The translations under genes were made by a program, and so were the position numbers. Under the pieces are notes generated by a model. It saw nothing but the letters and a program-made list of their open reading frames with translations. It had not been told where the DNA came from and searched no databases. 6,199 nucleotides of DNA from an uncultured Prosthecobacter sp. (lineage in GTDB: Bacteria; Verrucomicrobiota; Verrucomicrobiia; Verrucomicrobiales; Verrucomicrobiaceae): positions 1-6,199 of the forward strand of contig CALDGV010000388.1 of the NCBI GenBank assembly GCA_937941745.1, written 5' to 3'. This document shows positions 1-6,199 of the stretch, in pieces; the stretch's first letter is position 1; every line of letters begins with the position of its first letter.

Positions 1-438
1 CAGAGGCGGGAGCTCCTGTCGTGTGGTGTCACTCAGGGAGTAGAGGCTCACCCGTTGCTGTCCAGCAAGCCCCAGGTAGGCCAGCGCCACAGCAAAGCGG
101 AGGGCCTGACGACGCTTGTCCGCGTAGGGTGCCGCCATGGATCCGCTGGTATCCACCAGCAGGTGCAGATTCAGTTCCTGCGTTTCTTCGTAGAGACGCA
201 CGAAAAGCTTGTCGAGCCGCGCATAGAGCCTCCAGTCGATCGCCCGGTAATCCTCGCGCGGCGTGTAGTGGCGATAGTCCTTGAACTCACGGGTGAACCC
301 AGTGGCAGGTGTGGACTGATTGCCGCGCCGGCTCAGCGCACGACGCTTCCTCAGACGAACAGCCAGCGACCTGAGCCGGTCGAGAAACGTGGCGTCAAAC
401 AGCTCTTCACGAGCCAGCGGTGGGGACGAGTCAGGCAC
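1..438 (-). CDS. DUF58 domain protein (vWA-like), C-terminus cut by window edge
   Basis: Partial gene of 146 visible codons with no stop before the left edge. The frame reads a typical DUF58 (PF01882) arrangement: a short basic N-terminus (about residues 20-35, RLRSLAVRLRKRRALSRRG), then FTREFKDYRHYTPREDYRAIDW (tail DYRAIDW at 63-69), then FVRLYEE (79-85), then DTSGSM at 96-101, a MIDAS-like DxSxS metal-binding motif of von Willebrand A folds. No N-terminal membrane segment is visible, so this resembles the short cytoplasmic DUF58 proteins usually encoded beside MoxR-type AAA+ ATPases. Molecular function is not firmly known for the family; a chaperone-like or metal-dependent adhesion role with MoxR is inferred. 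The start is a GTG at 436-438, the only usual start codon between the upstream in-frame stop (496-498) and the conserved region. It has no Shine-Dalgarno motif. It lies 57 bases downstream of the TPR gene in the same direction. Family assignment is confident; the exact start is less so. Confidence 0.85.
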   Translation of the reverse strand, partial: MPDSSPPLAREELFDATFLDRLRSLAVRLRKRRALSRRGNQSTPATGFTREFKDYRHYTPREDYRAIDWRLYARLDKLFVRLYEETQELNLHLLVDTSGSMAAPYADKRRQALRFAVALAYLGLAGQQRVSLYSLSDTTRQELPPL

Positions 439-471
439 GGCAAAGGATCGAAAAAGAATGCGCCGGCCCTT

Positions 472-486
472 GGCGGAAGAACCGCC
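472..486 (-). other. Small hairpin between TPR gene and DUF58 gene
   Basis: On the minus strand GGCGG-TTCTT-CCGCC forms a perfect 5-bp stem with a 5-base loop, starting ten bases after the TPR stop codon. A T-rich stretch (ATTCTTTTTCG) follows about 12 bases later, too far away for a classic intrinsic terminator. It may modulate read-through into the DUF58 gene or protect the upstream mRNA end, or it may be chance in GC-rich DNA. Confidence 0.3.
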
Positions 487-495
487 CAGGCAAGC

Positions 496-1467
496 CTAAG
501 AACCCGCTGGCTTGGCAGGAGCCGCAGGAGCAGCCGGGGCCGGAGCGGCAGCAGGAGCTGCTGGTGCCGGAGCAGGCTTCACCTCCACCTTCGGAGCTTC
601 CTTGGGAGCGGAAACGGCAGGTGCAGTCACAGGAGCGGGAGCTGGCTTGACCTCCATGGCTGCTCCAGAAGGAACACCCGAGGGCGTGAGCTTGATCGGA
701 GCGCCTGCATTGCCCGCCTGAACCGGCGTGATGGTGGGGGCCAGAGCGCCTGCAGCACCATCCAGTTTGATCTGAGGTGCGCCAGGAGCAGGCGTTTCCA
801 CCTTGGGCTTCGGTGGCCCGTCCACTTCCTTGGTGGGGAGTTTGGCGGCAATCCATTCGAGGCGGGATTCCGCCTGGGAGAGGAAGGGATTGTCGGCGCT
901 GACAGCAGCATACTTGGCAGGCAGCCCTTCATAGATCTTTTTGGCATCCTCCTCCTTGCCGTCAGCCCAGGCAATGTCCCCAAGGCGGAGTTCAGCGAGG
1001 GCGGCGAGTTCTGTTTTGCCGAATTCATTCACCACGCGCTCCAGCACAGGCTTGGCCTCAGCACGCTGGCCGAGGGATTCAAGCTTCGTGGCCAGGCCGA
1101 GCAGTGCCTGGGCGAGCAAGGGATGACTTTTCTGGCTGTTGGTGAACTCGCGAAGCACCTCCACGGAGGTGGTCTTCTTGTTCTGCTCCCACAGCAGGTC
1201 CGCCTTGCGCAGCATGGCATTGCCGGCAGCGAGGCTGCCAGAGTGCTGCGCGATGACGACATCCAGGTCTTCCACCGTCTTGGCTGCGGCAAAAGCCTCG
1301 CCAGCCTTCACTGCGGCGGCGCGGGTGAAGTGACGGGCGACACCGTACACCGAAACAGCAACAACAGACGCCACAAAGACCGTCAGGAGCTTTTTGAAGT
1401 TCTTGTCGAGGTACTGCTCCCAGGCGGGAAGAGGGGCGTGGGCGGGGATGGGGGCTCCGTGGGACAT
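496..1467 (-). CDS. Membrane-anchored TPR-like protein with Pro/Ala-rich tail
   Basis: 323 residues. A short N-terminal segment (1-26, with K22, K25, K26 before the membrane) precedes one predicted transmembrane helix at about 27-44 (LLTVFVASVVAVSVYGVA). An Ala/Leu-rich helical region (about 50-215) follows, with TPR-like pairs such as ALLGLATKLESLGQRAEA (121-138) and LAELRLGDIAWADGKEEDA (157-175). The rest (about 216-323) is low-complexity Pro/Ala/Lys. This layout resembles YfgM/TPR_21-type proteins: one N-terminal anchor with the TPR domain outside the cytoplasm. YfgM assists Sec-dependent secretion in E. coli, but that function is not shown here. The ATG at 1465-1467 has no Shine-Dalgarno motif; its leader is CT-rich. 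The gene starts 36 bases after the cysK stop and is followed by the DUF58 gene, so co-transcription is likely. I recognise the architecture, not a named orthologue. Confidence 0.8.
   Translation of the reverse strand: MSHGAPIPAHAPLPAWEQYLDKNFKKLLTVFVASVVAVSVYGVARHFTRAAAVKAGEAFAAAKTVEDLDVVIAQHSGSLAAGNAMLRKADLLWEQNKKTTSVEVLREFTNSQKSHPLLAQALLGLATKLESLGQRAEAKPVLERVVNEFGKTELAALAELRLGDIAWADGKEEDAKKIYEGLPAKYAAVSADNPFLSQAESRLEWIAAKLPTKEVDGPPKPKVETPAPGAPQIKLDGAAGALAPTITPVQAGNAGAPIKLTPSGVPSGAAMEVKPAPAPVTAPAVSAPKEAPKVEVKPAPAPAAPAAAPAPAAPAAPAKPAGS
499..654 (-). repeat. Pro/Ala low-complexity tail with repeated EVKPAPAP unit
   Basis: Residues 272-323 of the TPR-like protein are almost entirely Pro, Ala, Val and Lys. 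EVKPAPAP occurs twice (at 272-279 and about 295-302) and is followed by AAP/APA units up to the C-terminal GS. The matching DNA is an imperfect GC-rich repeat that could expand or contract by slippage. Such tails often act as extended spacers in the cell envelope; that role is inferred here. Confidence 0.7.
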
Positions 1468-1503
1468 GCTGAAAAGAGGTATTGGAAGAAGTGAGGAAAG
1501 AAA

Positions 1504-2487
1504 TCAGGCACCGACCTTGGCACGAGCCTCGTCGGCCAGCGCCGTGGAGAGATAACGCTCGCCGGTGGAGCAGCCGATGGTGACGATGAGCTTGCCGGCA
1601 TTTTCCGGACGCTCGGCCACGCGCAGGGCGGCGCAGACATTGGCTCCGGTGCTGATGCCAGCGAGGATGCCTTCCTCCTTGGCCAGACGGCGGGCCATGG
1701 CGAAAGCATCATCGTTGCTGACTTTGATGCACTCGACGATCTGGGCATTGCCAGCCGCATCCTTCAGATGAAGGTTTTTCGGCACGAAGCCAGCGCCGGT
1801 GCCCTGAATCTTGTGGGGGCCGGGCTGCACGGGCTCGCCAGCCAGGGTCTGGTTGATGACCGGGGAAGCCTCGGGCTCCACCGCGATCGCCTGGAAACCG
1901 GGCTTCTTGGCCTTCAGAACTTCGCAGCAGCCTGTGATGGTGCCGCCTGTGCCAACCGCTGCGACCAGAATGTCCACCTGCCCCTCGGTGTCTGCCCAGA
2001 TTTCCTCAGCGGTGGTCTTCATGTGGATGGCTGGATTGGCCGGGTTTTCAAACTGCTGGGGCATCCAGGCATTCGGGGTTTCCTTGAGGAGCTCCTCGGC
2101 CTTGGCGATGGCACCTTTCATGCCCTGTGCGCCAGGAGTGAGCACCAGATCCGCGCCCAAAAGCGCCAGCAAGGTGCGGCGCTCAACACTCATGGTTTCA
2201 GGCATCGTCAGGATCAGCTTGTAACCCTTGGCAGCCGCCACAAAGGCCAGCGCGATGCCGGTATTGCCGCTCGTAGGCTCGACAATGACGGTGTCCTTGG
2301 TCAAAATGCCGCGGGCTTCAGCGTCTTCGATCATCGCCATCCCGATACGGTCCTTGACGCTGCCCAGCGGGTTGAAGAACTCGCACTTGAGAGCCACGGT
2401 CGCATTCAGCCCGGCAGTGACCTTGTTCAGCTTCACCAGCGGAGTGCGACCGATGGTTTCGACGATGTTGTTGTAGATCTGACCCAT
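1504..2487 (-). CDS. cysK: Cysteine synthase A (O-acetylserine sulfhydrylase)
   Basis: 327 residues, close to the usual CysK length. The enzyme is a PLP-dependent beta-family lyase that makes L-cysteine from O-acetylserine and sulfide in the cytoplasm, the last step of sulfur assimilation. Visible signatures: N-terminal [10 protein letters not shown] (12-21); SVKDR with the PLP Schiff-base lysine K45; substrate loop PTSGNTG (71-77); phosphate-binding GTGGT (179-183); [12 protein letters not shown] (225-236); ISTGAN; and C-terminal STGERYLST (307-315), with S307 in the place of the serine that contacts the PLP ring nitrogen. The set favours CysK over CysM or cystathionine beta-synthase. An unusual Cys-Cys pair (187-188) follows the phosphate loop. 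The ATG at 2485-2487 gives the canonical N-terminus; no Shine-Dalgarno motif precedes it. The gene diverges from fabV and probably leads a unit with the TPR and DUF58 genes. Confidence 0.97.
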   Translation of the reverse strand: MGQIYNNIVETIGRTPLVKLNKVTAGLNATVALKCEFFNPLGSVKDRIGMAMIEDAEARGILTKDTVIVEPTSGNTGIALAFVAAAKGYKLILTMPETMSVERRTLLALLGADLVLTPGAQGMKGAIAKAEELLKETPNAWMPQQFENPANPAIHMKTTAEEIWADTEGQVDILVAAVGTGGTITGCCEVLKAKKPGFQAIAVEPEASPVINQTLAGEPVQPGPHKIQGTGAGFVPKNLHLKDAAGNAQIVECIKVSNDDAFAMARRLAKEEGILAGISTGANVCAALRVAERPENAGKLIVTIGCSTGERYLSTALADEARAKVGA

Positions 2488-2527
2488 GACGAGGAGAGGC
2501 GTGGAGGTTGGAAAAAGGGGGATTCAG

Positions 2528-2549
2528 CTGCCCGGAGTCGCCGGTGCAG
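2528..2549 (-). promoter_or_regulatory. Hairpin in the cysK leader
   Basis: CTGC-CCGG / CCGG-(T)-GCAG pairs as an 8-bp stem with one bulged base and the 5-base loop 2536-2540. On the minus strand it would sit almost at the 5' end of the cysK mRNA if the promoter at 2560-2588 is used. A CCCCC-TTTTT run follows at 2521-2512, ending about 24 bases before the ATG. It could be a 5' stabilising hairpin or a weak attenuator. It does not match any riboswitch class I can recognise. Confidence 0.35.
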
Positions 2550-2559
2550 GCGGGGCGAG

Positions 2560-2588
2560 GTTATAGGAGTGCGGCAGGACCCTTGCAA
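2560..2588 (-). promoter_or_regulatory. Candidate sigma70-type promoter for cysK
   Basis: On the minus strand TTGCAA (2588-2583; 4/6 match to TTGACA) is followed by exactly 17 bases and then TATAAC (2565-2560; 5/6 match to TATAAT). The expected transcription start is near 2553, giving a leader of about 66 bases before the cysK ATG. It is the best promoter-like pair I see in this intergenic region; the -35 element overlaps the CCTTGCAAAGG dyad. Confidence 0.45.
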
Positions 2589-2634
2589 AGGAAAAAACCA
2601 CCCTGGCAGACAGCTTGGCACCCTTGATGCAAGG
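2581..2634. repeat. Two CCTTG-type dyads between cysK and fabV
   Basis: CCTTGCAAAGG (2581-2591) and CCTTGATGCAAGG (2622-2634) are both small dyads. They share ACCCTTG at their left ends and start 41 bases apart. The first covers the predicted cysK -35 box. They could be binding sites for a dimeric regulator of the divergent pair, though dyads this short also arise by chance. Confidence 0.3.
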
Positions 2635-2636
2635 CT

Positions 2637-2658
2637 GGAAAAGCATGCCGGAAAAGCA
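2637..2658 (+). repeat. GGAAAAGCA direct repeat
   Basis: The nonamer GGAAAAGCA occurs at 2637-2645 and 2650-2658, with a 13-base period, in the region expected to hold the fabV promoter. The copies are identical. I know no factor with this site. Confidence 0.4.
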
Positions 2659-2665
2659 GTTGCCG

Positions 2666-2694
2666 CGCCTGTAGTGGCTGCTAGCTAACAGGCG
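2666..2694 (+). promoter_or_regulatory. CGCCTGT inverted repeat upstream of fabV
   Basis: CGCCTGT (2666-2672) and ACAGGCG (2688-2694) form a perfect 7-bp inverted repeat with a 15-base spacer. The spacer can itself fold through GGCT/AGCT with one G-U pair. The half-sites are offset by 22 bases, about two helical turns, and end 32 bases before the fabV ATG. This suits either an operator or a leader hairpin. No T-run follows on the plus strand, so it is not a classic terminator. I could not place a convincing -10/-35 pair for fabV. Confidence 0.4.
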
Positions 2695-2726
2695 GCTCAG
2701 GCCACCCTTCCAACCTCTCCTTCGTC

Positions 2727-3932
2727 ATGATCGTCGCTCCCAAAATCCGTGGATTCATCTGCACCACCGCGCACCCAGTCGGCTGCGCCAAGCATGTCGC
2801 CGAACAGATTGCCGTCGTGAAGAGCCGCGGACCCGTGGCCGGCGCCCCCAAAAAGGTGCTCGTGATCGGAGCCTCGACAGGCTATGGCCTCTCCTCCCGC
2901 ATCGCCGCCGCCTTCGGAGGCAATGCTGCCACCATCGGCGTGTTCTTTGAAAAGCCCGGTGAAGCGGACCGTTGCGGCACTGCCGGGTGGTACAACACCG
3001 CCGCCTTTGAAAAGGAAGCCCAGGCAGCCGGTCTTTATGCCCGCTCTTTCAACGGCGATGCCTTCTCCGATGCGATGAAGCAGGAAGTGATCGCTGCCAT
3101 CAAGGCGGACCTCGGGCAGGTGGACTGCATCATTTACTCCCTGGCCTCCCCTCGCCGCACTCATCCGAAGAGCGGTGAAGTCTTCAAGTCCGTGCTCAAG
3201 CCGATCGGCCAGAGCTACACGAACAAGAACCTCAACACCGGCACTGGCGCGGTGAATGAGGTCACCCTGGAATCTGCCAATGAAGAGGAGATCGCCCAGA
3301 CTGTCGCGGTCATGGGAGGCGAAGACTGGGAAATGTGGCTCGATGCCTTGCTCGAAGCGGGTGTGGTGGCCCAAGGCACGCAGACCGTGGCTTACAGCTA
3401 CATCGGCCCTGAACTGACCTGGCCGATCTACAAGAACGGCACCATCGGCCGTGCCAAGGAAGACGTGGAGCGCGCTCAACGGGCCCTGGATGCCAAGCTG
3501 GCCCCGCTGGGCGGCAAGGCCTGGGTGTCGGTGAACAAGGCTCTGGTGACACAGGCCAGCAGCGCCATCCCGGTCGTCCCACTTTACATCTCCCTCCTCT
3601 ACAAGGTGATGAAGGCGGAAGGCACCCATGAGGACACCATTGAACAGATGGACCGCCTCTTCCGTGAACGCCTCTACAACGGAGCCAGCCCGCAGCCGGA
3701 TGAAGCCGGCCGCATCCGCGTGGATGACTGGGAAATGGCTCCAGCCGTGCAAAAGCTCGTCGATGACCGCTGGAAGATCGTCACCACGGAAAACCTGGCC
3801 GAACTGGGGGATTTCGAGGGCTATCAGAGCAGTTTCCTGCGCCTCTTTGGCTTCGGACTGGAAGGGGTGGACTACAACGCTGATGTGGACGTTGGCATTG
3901 GCATCCCATCCGTGCCTGCCGCCGCAGCCTGA
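2727..3932 (+). CDS. fabV: Enoyl-[acyl-carrier-protein] reductase FabV
   Basis: 401 residues, the normal FabV length (long-chain SDR type, longer than FabI). It catalyses the last reduction of each fatty-acid elongation cycle, turning trans-2-enoyl-ACP (or enoyl-CoA) into the saturated acyl chain with NADH, in the cytoplasm. Visible signatures: N-terminal [20 protein letters not shown]; Rossmann dinucleotide loop GASTGYG (48-54); FFEKP (73-77) after the second strand; YSLASPRR (137-144); and the FabV active-site pair Y235 and K244 in Y-x8-K spacing. The C-terminal region keeps family stretches such as [11 protein letters not shown] and RLFGF. The ATG at 2727 gives the canonical MI(V/I)xPK N-terminus; a CT-rich leader replaces a Shine-Dalgarno motif. 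It is divergent from cysK, with ruvB 115 bases downstream. FabV enzymes are generally less sensitive to triclosan than FabI; that is family knowledge, not shown here. The last residues (PSVPAAAA) are a short Ala-rich tail. Confidence 0.96.
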   Translation: MIVAPKIRGFICTTAHPVGCAKHVAEQIAVVKSRGPVAGAPKKVLVIGASTGYGLSSRIAAAFGGNAATIGVFFEKPGEADRCGTAGWYNTAAFEKEAQAAGLYARSFNGDAFSDAMKQEVIAAIKADLGQVDCIIYSLASPRRTHPKSGEVFKSVLKPIGQSYTNKNLNTGTGAVNEVTLESANEEEIAQTVAVMGGEDWEMWLDALLEAGVVAQGTQTVAYSYIGPELTWPIYKNGTIGRAKEDVERAQRALDAKLAPLGGKAWVSVNKALVTQASSAIPVVPLYISLLYKVMKAEGTHEDTIEQMDRLFRERLYNGASPQPDEAGRIRVDDWEMAPAVQKLVDDRWKIVTTENLAELGDFEGYQSSFLRLFGFGLEGVDYNADVDVGIGIPSVPAAAA

Positions 3933-3942
3933 TCACTGATCA
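3930..3942 (+). repeat. TGATCA-C-TGATCA palindrome at the fabV stop
   Basis: Two TGATCA palindromes separated by one base begin with the fabV TGA stop codon. Together they form a 13-bp dyad. No T-run follows, so it is not a standard terminator. It is probably incidental. Confidence 0.3.
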
Positions 3943-3970
3943 AGGGCCACCGCCTCTGAAACTGCCAGCC

Positions 3971-3984
3971 TTCCCCATTGGGAA
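3971..3984 (+). other. Small hairpin in fabV-ruvB gap
   Basis: TTCCC-CATT-GGGAA is a perfect 5-bp stem with a 4-base loop in the 115-base gap. It lies upstream of the larger GC hairpin. Any role, such as 3' protection of fabV mRNA, is speculative. Confidence 0.25.
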
Positions 3985-4000
3985 TGCCTCACGTCCCCTG

Positions 4001-4032
4001 CCCTGCCCCTTGCCATCGGGGCGGGGTGCTTT
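4001..4032 (+). terminator. GC-rich hairpin between fabV and ruvB, possible weak terminator
   Basis: CCCTGCCCC (4001-4009) pairs with GGGGCGGGG (4018-4026) through 9 bp, including one T-G wobble, around an 8-base loop. It is followed by TGCTTT, a short and impure T-tract. The hairpin ends 21 bases before the ruvB GTG. It may end some fabV transcripts, or it may be a structured leader limiting ruvB expression. The weak T-tract makes full termination doubtful. Confidence 0.45.
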
Positions 4033-4047
4033 AAAGACAGCGCCAAC

Positions 4048-5048
<1,001 letters not shown>

Positions 5049-5052
<4 letters not shown>

Positions 5053-5894
5053 GCCAGCCACCAGCAGAAACTGCCACTGGGCACAGGCAGGACCTCCGGC
5101 GCACCCCGGAGCTGCATTTCTCCATGCTCCAGCCGGCCACTTGTGCCGAACTGCTGGAGCAGAAGGTGATGCAGGCTAATGGGGGTGAGCTCCGGCGTGT
5201 GGCAGGAGAGCAGCACGCCGAGTGGTTCAGCTGACATGAGCTTGCCGAGCAGGGAAAGCAGGTTCGGCAGGTCGTTTTCAATCTTGAAAATCTCCCCCTT
5301 GGCTCCGCGCCCGTAACTTGGGGGGTCCAAGATGATGAGGTCATAATGACGCTCACGGCGCAGTTCGCGCTCCAGGAACTTCGTCACATCGTCCACGATC
5401 CAGCGGATGGGCTTGTCATCGAGCTTGTTGAGGCCCGCATTCTGCCGCGCCCAGTCCACCATGCCCTTGCTGGCATCCACATGGCATACCTCGGCACCGC
5501 CCAAAGCTGCCGCCAGGGTGCTGCCACCTGAGTAGGCAAAAAGGTTCAGCACCCTCGCAGCCCGCTGATGCTTCGCCGGGTAGGCGGCACAGACTTCACG
5601 AATGCGTTTCCACTGGTCACGCTGTTCCGGGAAAATGCCCAGGTGACCAAAGTCCGTGCTGCTGAGTTTGAAACGGGTGCCATCCACATGGATGTCCCAG
5701 GTTTCGGGCAGGCGGTCGCGCCCCCGCCACTGGTTGCCACCATCGCGAAAGAAGGTGGCCGTGGCCTGCCGCCAGACGGTTTCAGGAAGGGTCTTCCTCC
5801 AAACCGCCTGCGCACAAGGCCGCGACAACACGACAGAGCCGAATCGCTCCAGCTTCTGGAAGGAGCCGCTGTCGAGAAGTTCGTAACCAGACAT
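5049..5894 (-). CDS. Class I SAM-dependent methyltransferase, RlmI-like (COG1092 type)
   Basis: 281 residues. The Rossmann-type methyltransferase core is clear: [10 protein letters not shown] (82-91), typical of the RlmI/YccW-like group; motif [13 protein letters not shown] (115-126); acidic residue D140 (HVDAS) expected to bind the SAM ribose; and catalytic-region motif LDPPSYGRG (189-197). It probably transfers a methyl group from SAM to rRNA, as RlmI does for a 23S cytosine, but the target cannot be read from sequence. It is shorter than RlmI (about 396 residues) and lacks an evident N-terminal PUA RNA-binding domain; the first 80 residues are a different small domain. The ATG at 5892-5894 follows the typA stop by 20 bases, so it is probably co-transcribed with typA. 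The leader is CT-rich with no Shine-Dalgarno motif. The stop overlaps that of convergent ruvB. Confidence 0.88.
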
Positions 5895-5914
5895 GCAAAA
5901 AGGAAGGCGGAACC

Positions 5915-6199
5915 TTACGCCGCCTGCTCCATGGCCTCCATCTCGGCCTCCAGGCGCTTGCGCTCGCGCAGGCGGACGTTGGAGTCGAGGATGCGCTTGC
6001 GCAGGCGGATGCTCTTGGGGGTGGCTTCCACGAGTTCATCGGGAGCGATGTACTCGATGGCGCGTTCCAAACCGAATTTGATGGGCGGAGTGAGCTGGAT
6101 GCCCTTGTCACTGCCCGCCGCACGGAAGTTGGTGAGCTGCTTGCTGCGGCAGGGGTTGACCGGCAGGTCGTCCGTGCGCGGGTTTTCCCCGACGATCAT
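5915..6199 (-). CDS. typA: Ribosome-associated GTPase TypA/BipA, C-terminal part
   Basis: The last 94 codons of a gene that enters from the right edge. BipA/TypA is a translational GTPase related to EF-G that binds the ribosome and supports 50S assembly and growth under cold and other stresses. The visible part is the BipA-specific C-terminal domain: [17 protein letters not shown], then [20 protein letters not shown], then [20 protein letters not shown], which matches the family's DELVEVTPxSIRxRKR signature. The final 20 or so residues ([19 protein letters not shown]) are a charged, probably helical tail, slightly longer than in many orthologues. The Met codon at the window edge (6197-6199) is internal to the protein, since the family has GMI(V/I)G here, and is not the start. 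The GTPase domain lies outside the window. A methyltransferase gene follows 20 bases downstream. Confidence 0.95.
   Translation of the reverse strand: MIVGENPRTDDLPVNPCRSKQLTNFRAAGSDKGIQLTPPIKFGLERAIEYIAPDELVEATPKSIRLRKRILDSNVRLRERKRLEAEMEAMEQAA

Noticed and set aside
55..1494. 479-codon open frame on the plus strand opposite the DUF58 and TPR-like genes
   Set aside because: It runs codon-for-codon opposite the minus-strand genes. It stays open because those GC-rich genes avoid TTA, CTA and TCA codons. Its product is Arg/Ser/Gly-rich with no recognisable domain, whereas the minus strand gives clear protein families.
2627..2674. 15-codon small open frame (MQGWKSMPEKQLPRL) upstream of fabV, its stop overlapping the left arm of the CGCCTGT inverted repeat
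   Set aside because: It looks like a leader peptide beside a hairpin, but it has no ribosome-binding signal, no run of a regulatory amino acid and no terminator after the hairpin. Frames this short are common by chance.
1768..2688. 306-codon open frame on the plus strand opposite cysK
   Set aside because: It is in the same in-register antisense relation to an unmistakable cysK. No domain is recognisable, and it ends without meaning inside the intergenic region.
2660..2688. Possible fabV promoter: TTGCCG at 2660 with AGCTAA or GCTAAC about 17-18 bases later
   Set aside because: The -10 candidates match TATAAT poorly, so I did not call a promoter.
2697..3752. 351-codon open frame on the minus strand opposite fabV
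   Set aside because: It is the in-register antisense of a clear fabV. The His/Gly/Val-rich composition is typical of reversed GC-rich coding sequence.
6197..6199. ATG at the right edge as a start for a 94-residue protein
   Set aside because: The sequence is the C-terminal domain of TypA/BipA, and this Met corresponds to an internal family position. The gene simply continues beyond the window.

Overview
This is a GC-rich bacterial chromosomal window carrying seven protein-coding genes, five complete and one cut at each edge. The content is core housekeeping: sulfur assimilation, fatty-acid synthesis, recombination and translation. I see no mobile element, CRISPR array, RNA gene or phage gene. 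The organism is best guessed as a Verrucomicrobiota-like bacterium (Verrucomicrobiaceae/Prosthecobacter type). This rests on FabV as the enoyl reductase, the gene mix, and start sites lacking Shine-Dalgarno motifs. The placement is an inference of moderate-to-low confidence.

Left half, minus strand (2487 down to 1): cysK (cysteine synthase A), then a membrane-anchored TPR-like protein with a long Pro/Ala tail, then the N-terminal part of a DUF58/von Willebrand A-like protein that runs off the left edge. Gaps are 36 and 57 bases, so the three could be one transcription unit. A good sigma70-type promoter candidate for cysK lies at 2560-2588.

Centre (2488-2726): a 239-base divergent intergenic region between cysK and fabV. 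It is rich in small repeats: two CCTTG-type dyads, a GGAAAAGCA direct repeat, a CGCCTGT inverted repeat, and a leader element shared by both genes in mirrored orientation.

Right half: on the plus strand, fabV (NADH-dependent enoyl-ACP reductase) is followed after 115 bases by ruvB (Holliday-junction helicase motor). The gap holds a strong GC hairpin. On the minus strand, the C-terminal end of typA/bipA enters from the right edge. After 20 bases it is followed by a class I SAM-dependent, RlmI-like methyltransferase, giving a plausible ribosome-related pair. ruvB and the methyltransferase converge so tightly that one TTAA palindrome supplies both stop codons.

The main oddity is at the starts. 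All six visible start codons lack a recognisable Shine-Dalgarno motif, five of the six leaders are pyrimidine-rich, and all six have C at position -1. I found no convincing evidence of a new multi-gene system. The points most worth checking are the start-site pattern and the divergent cysK/fabV regulatory region.
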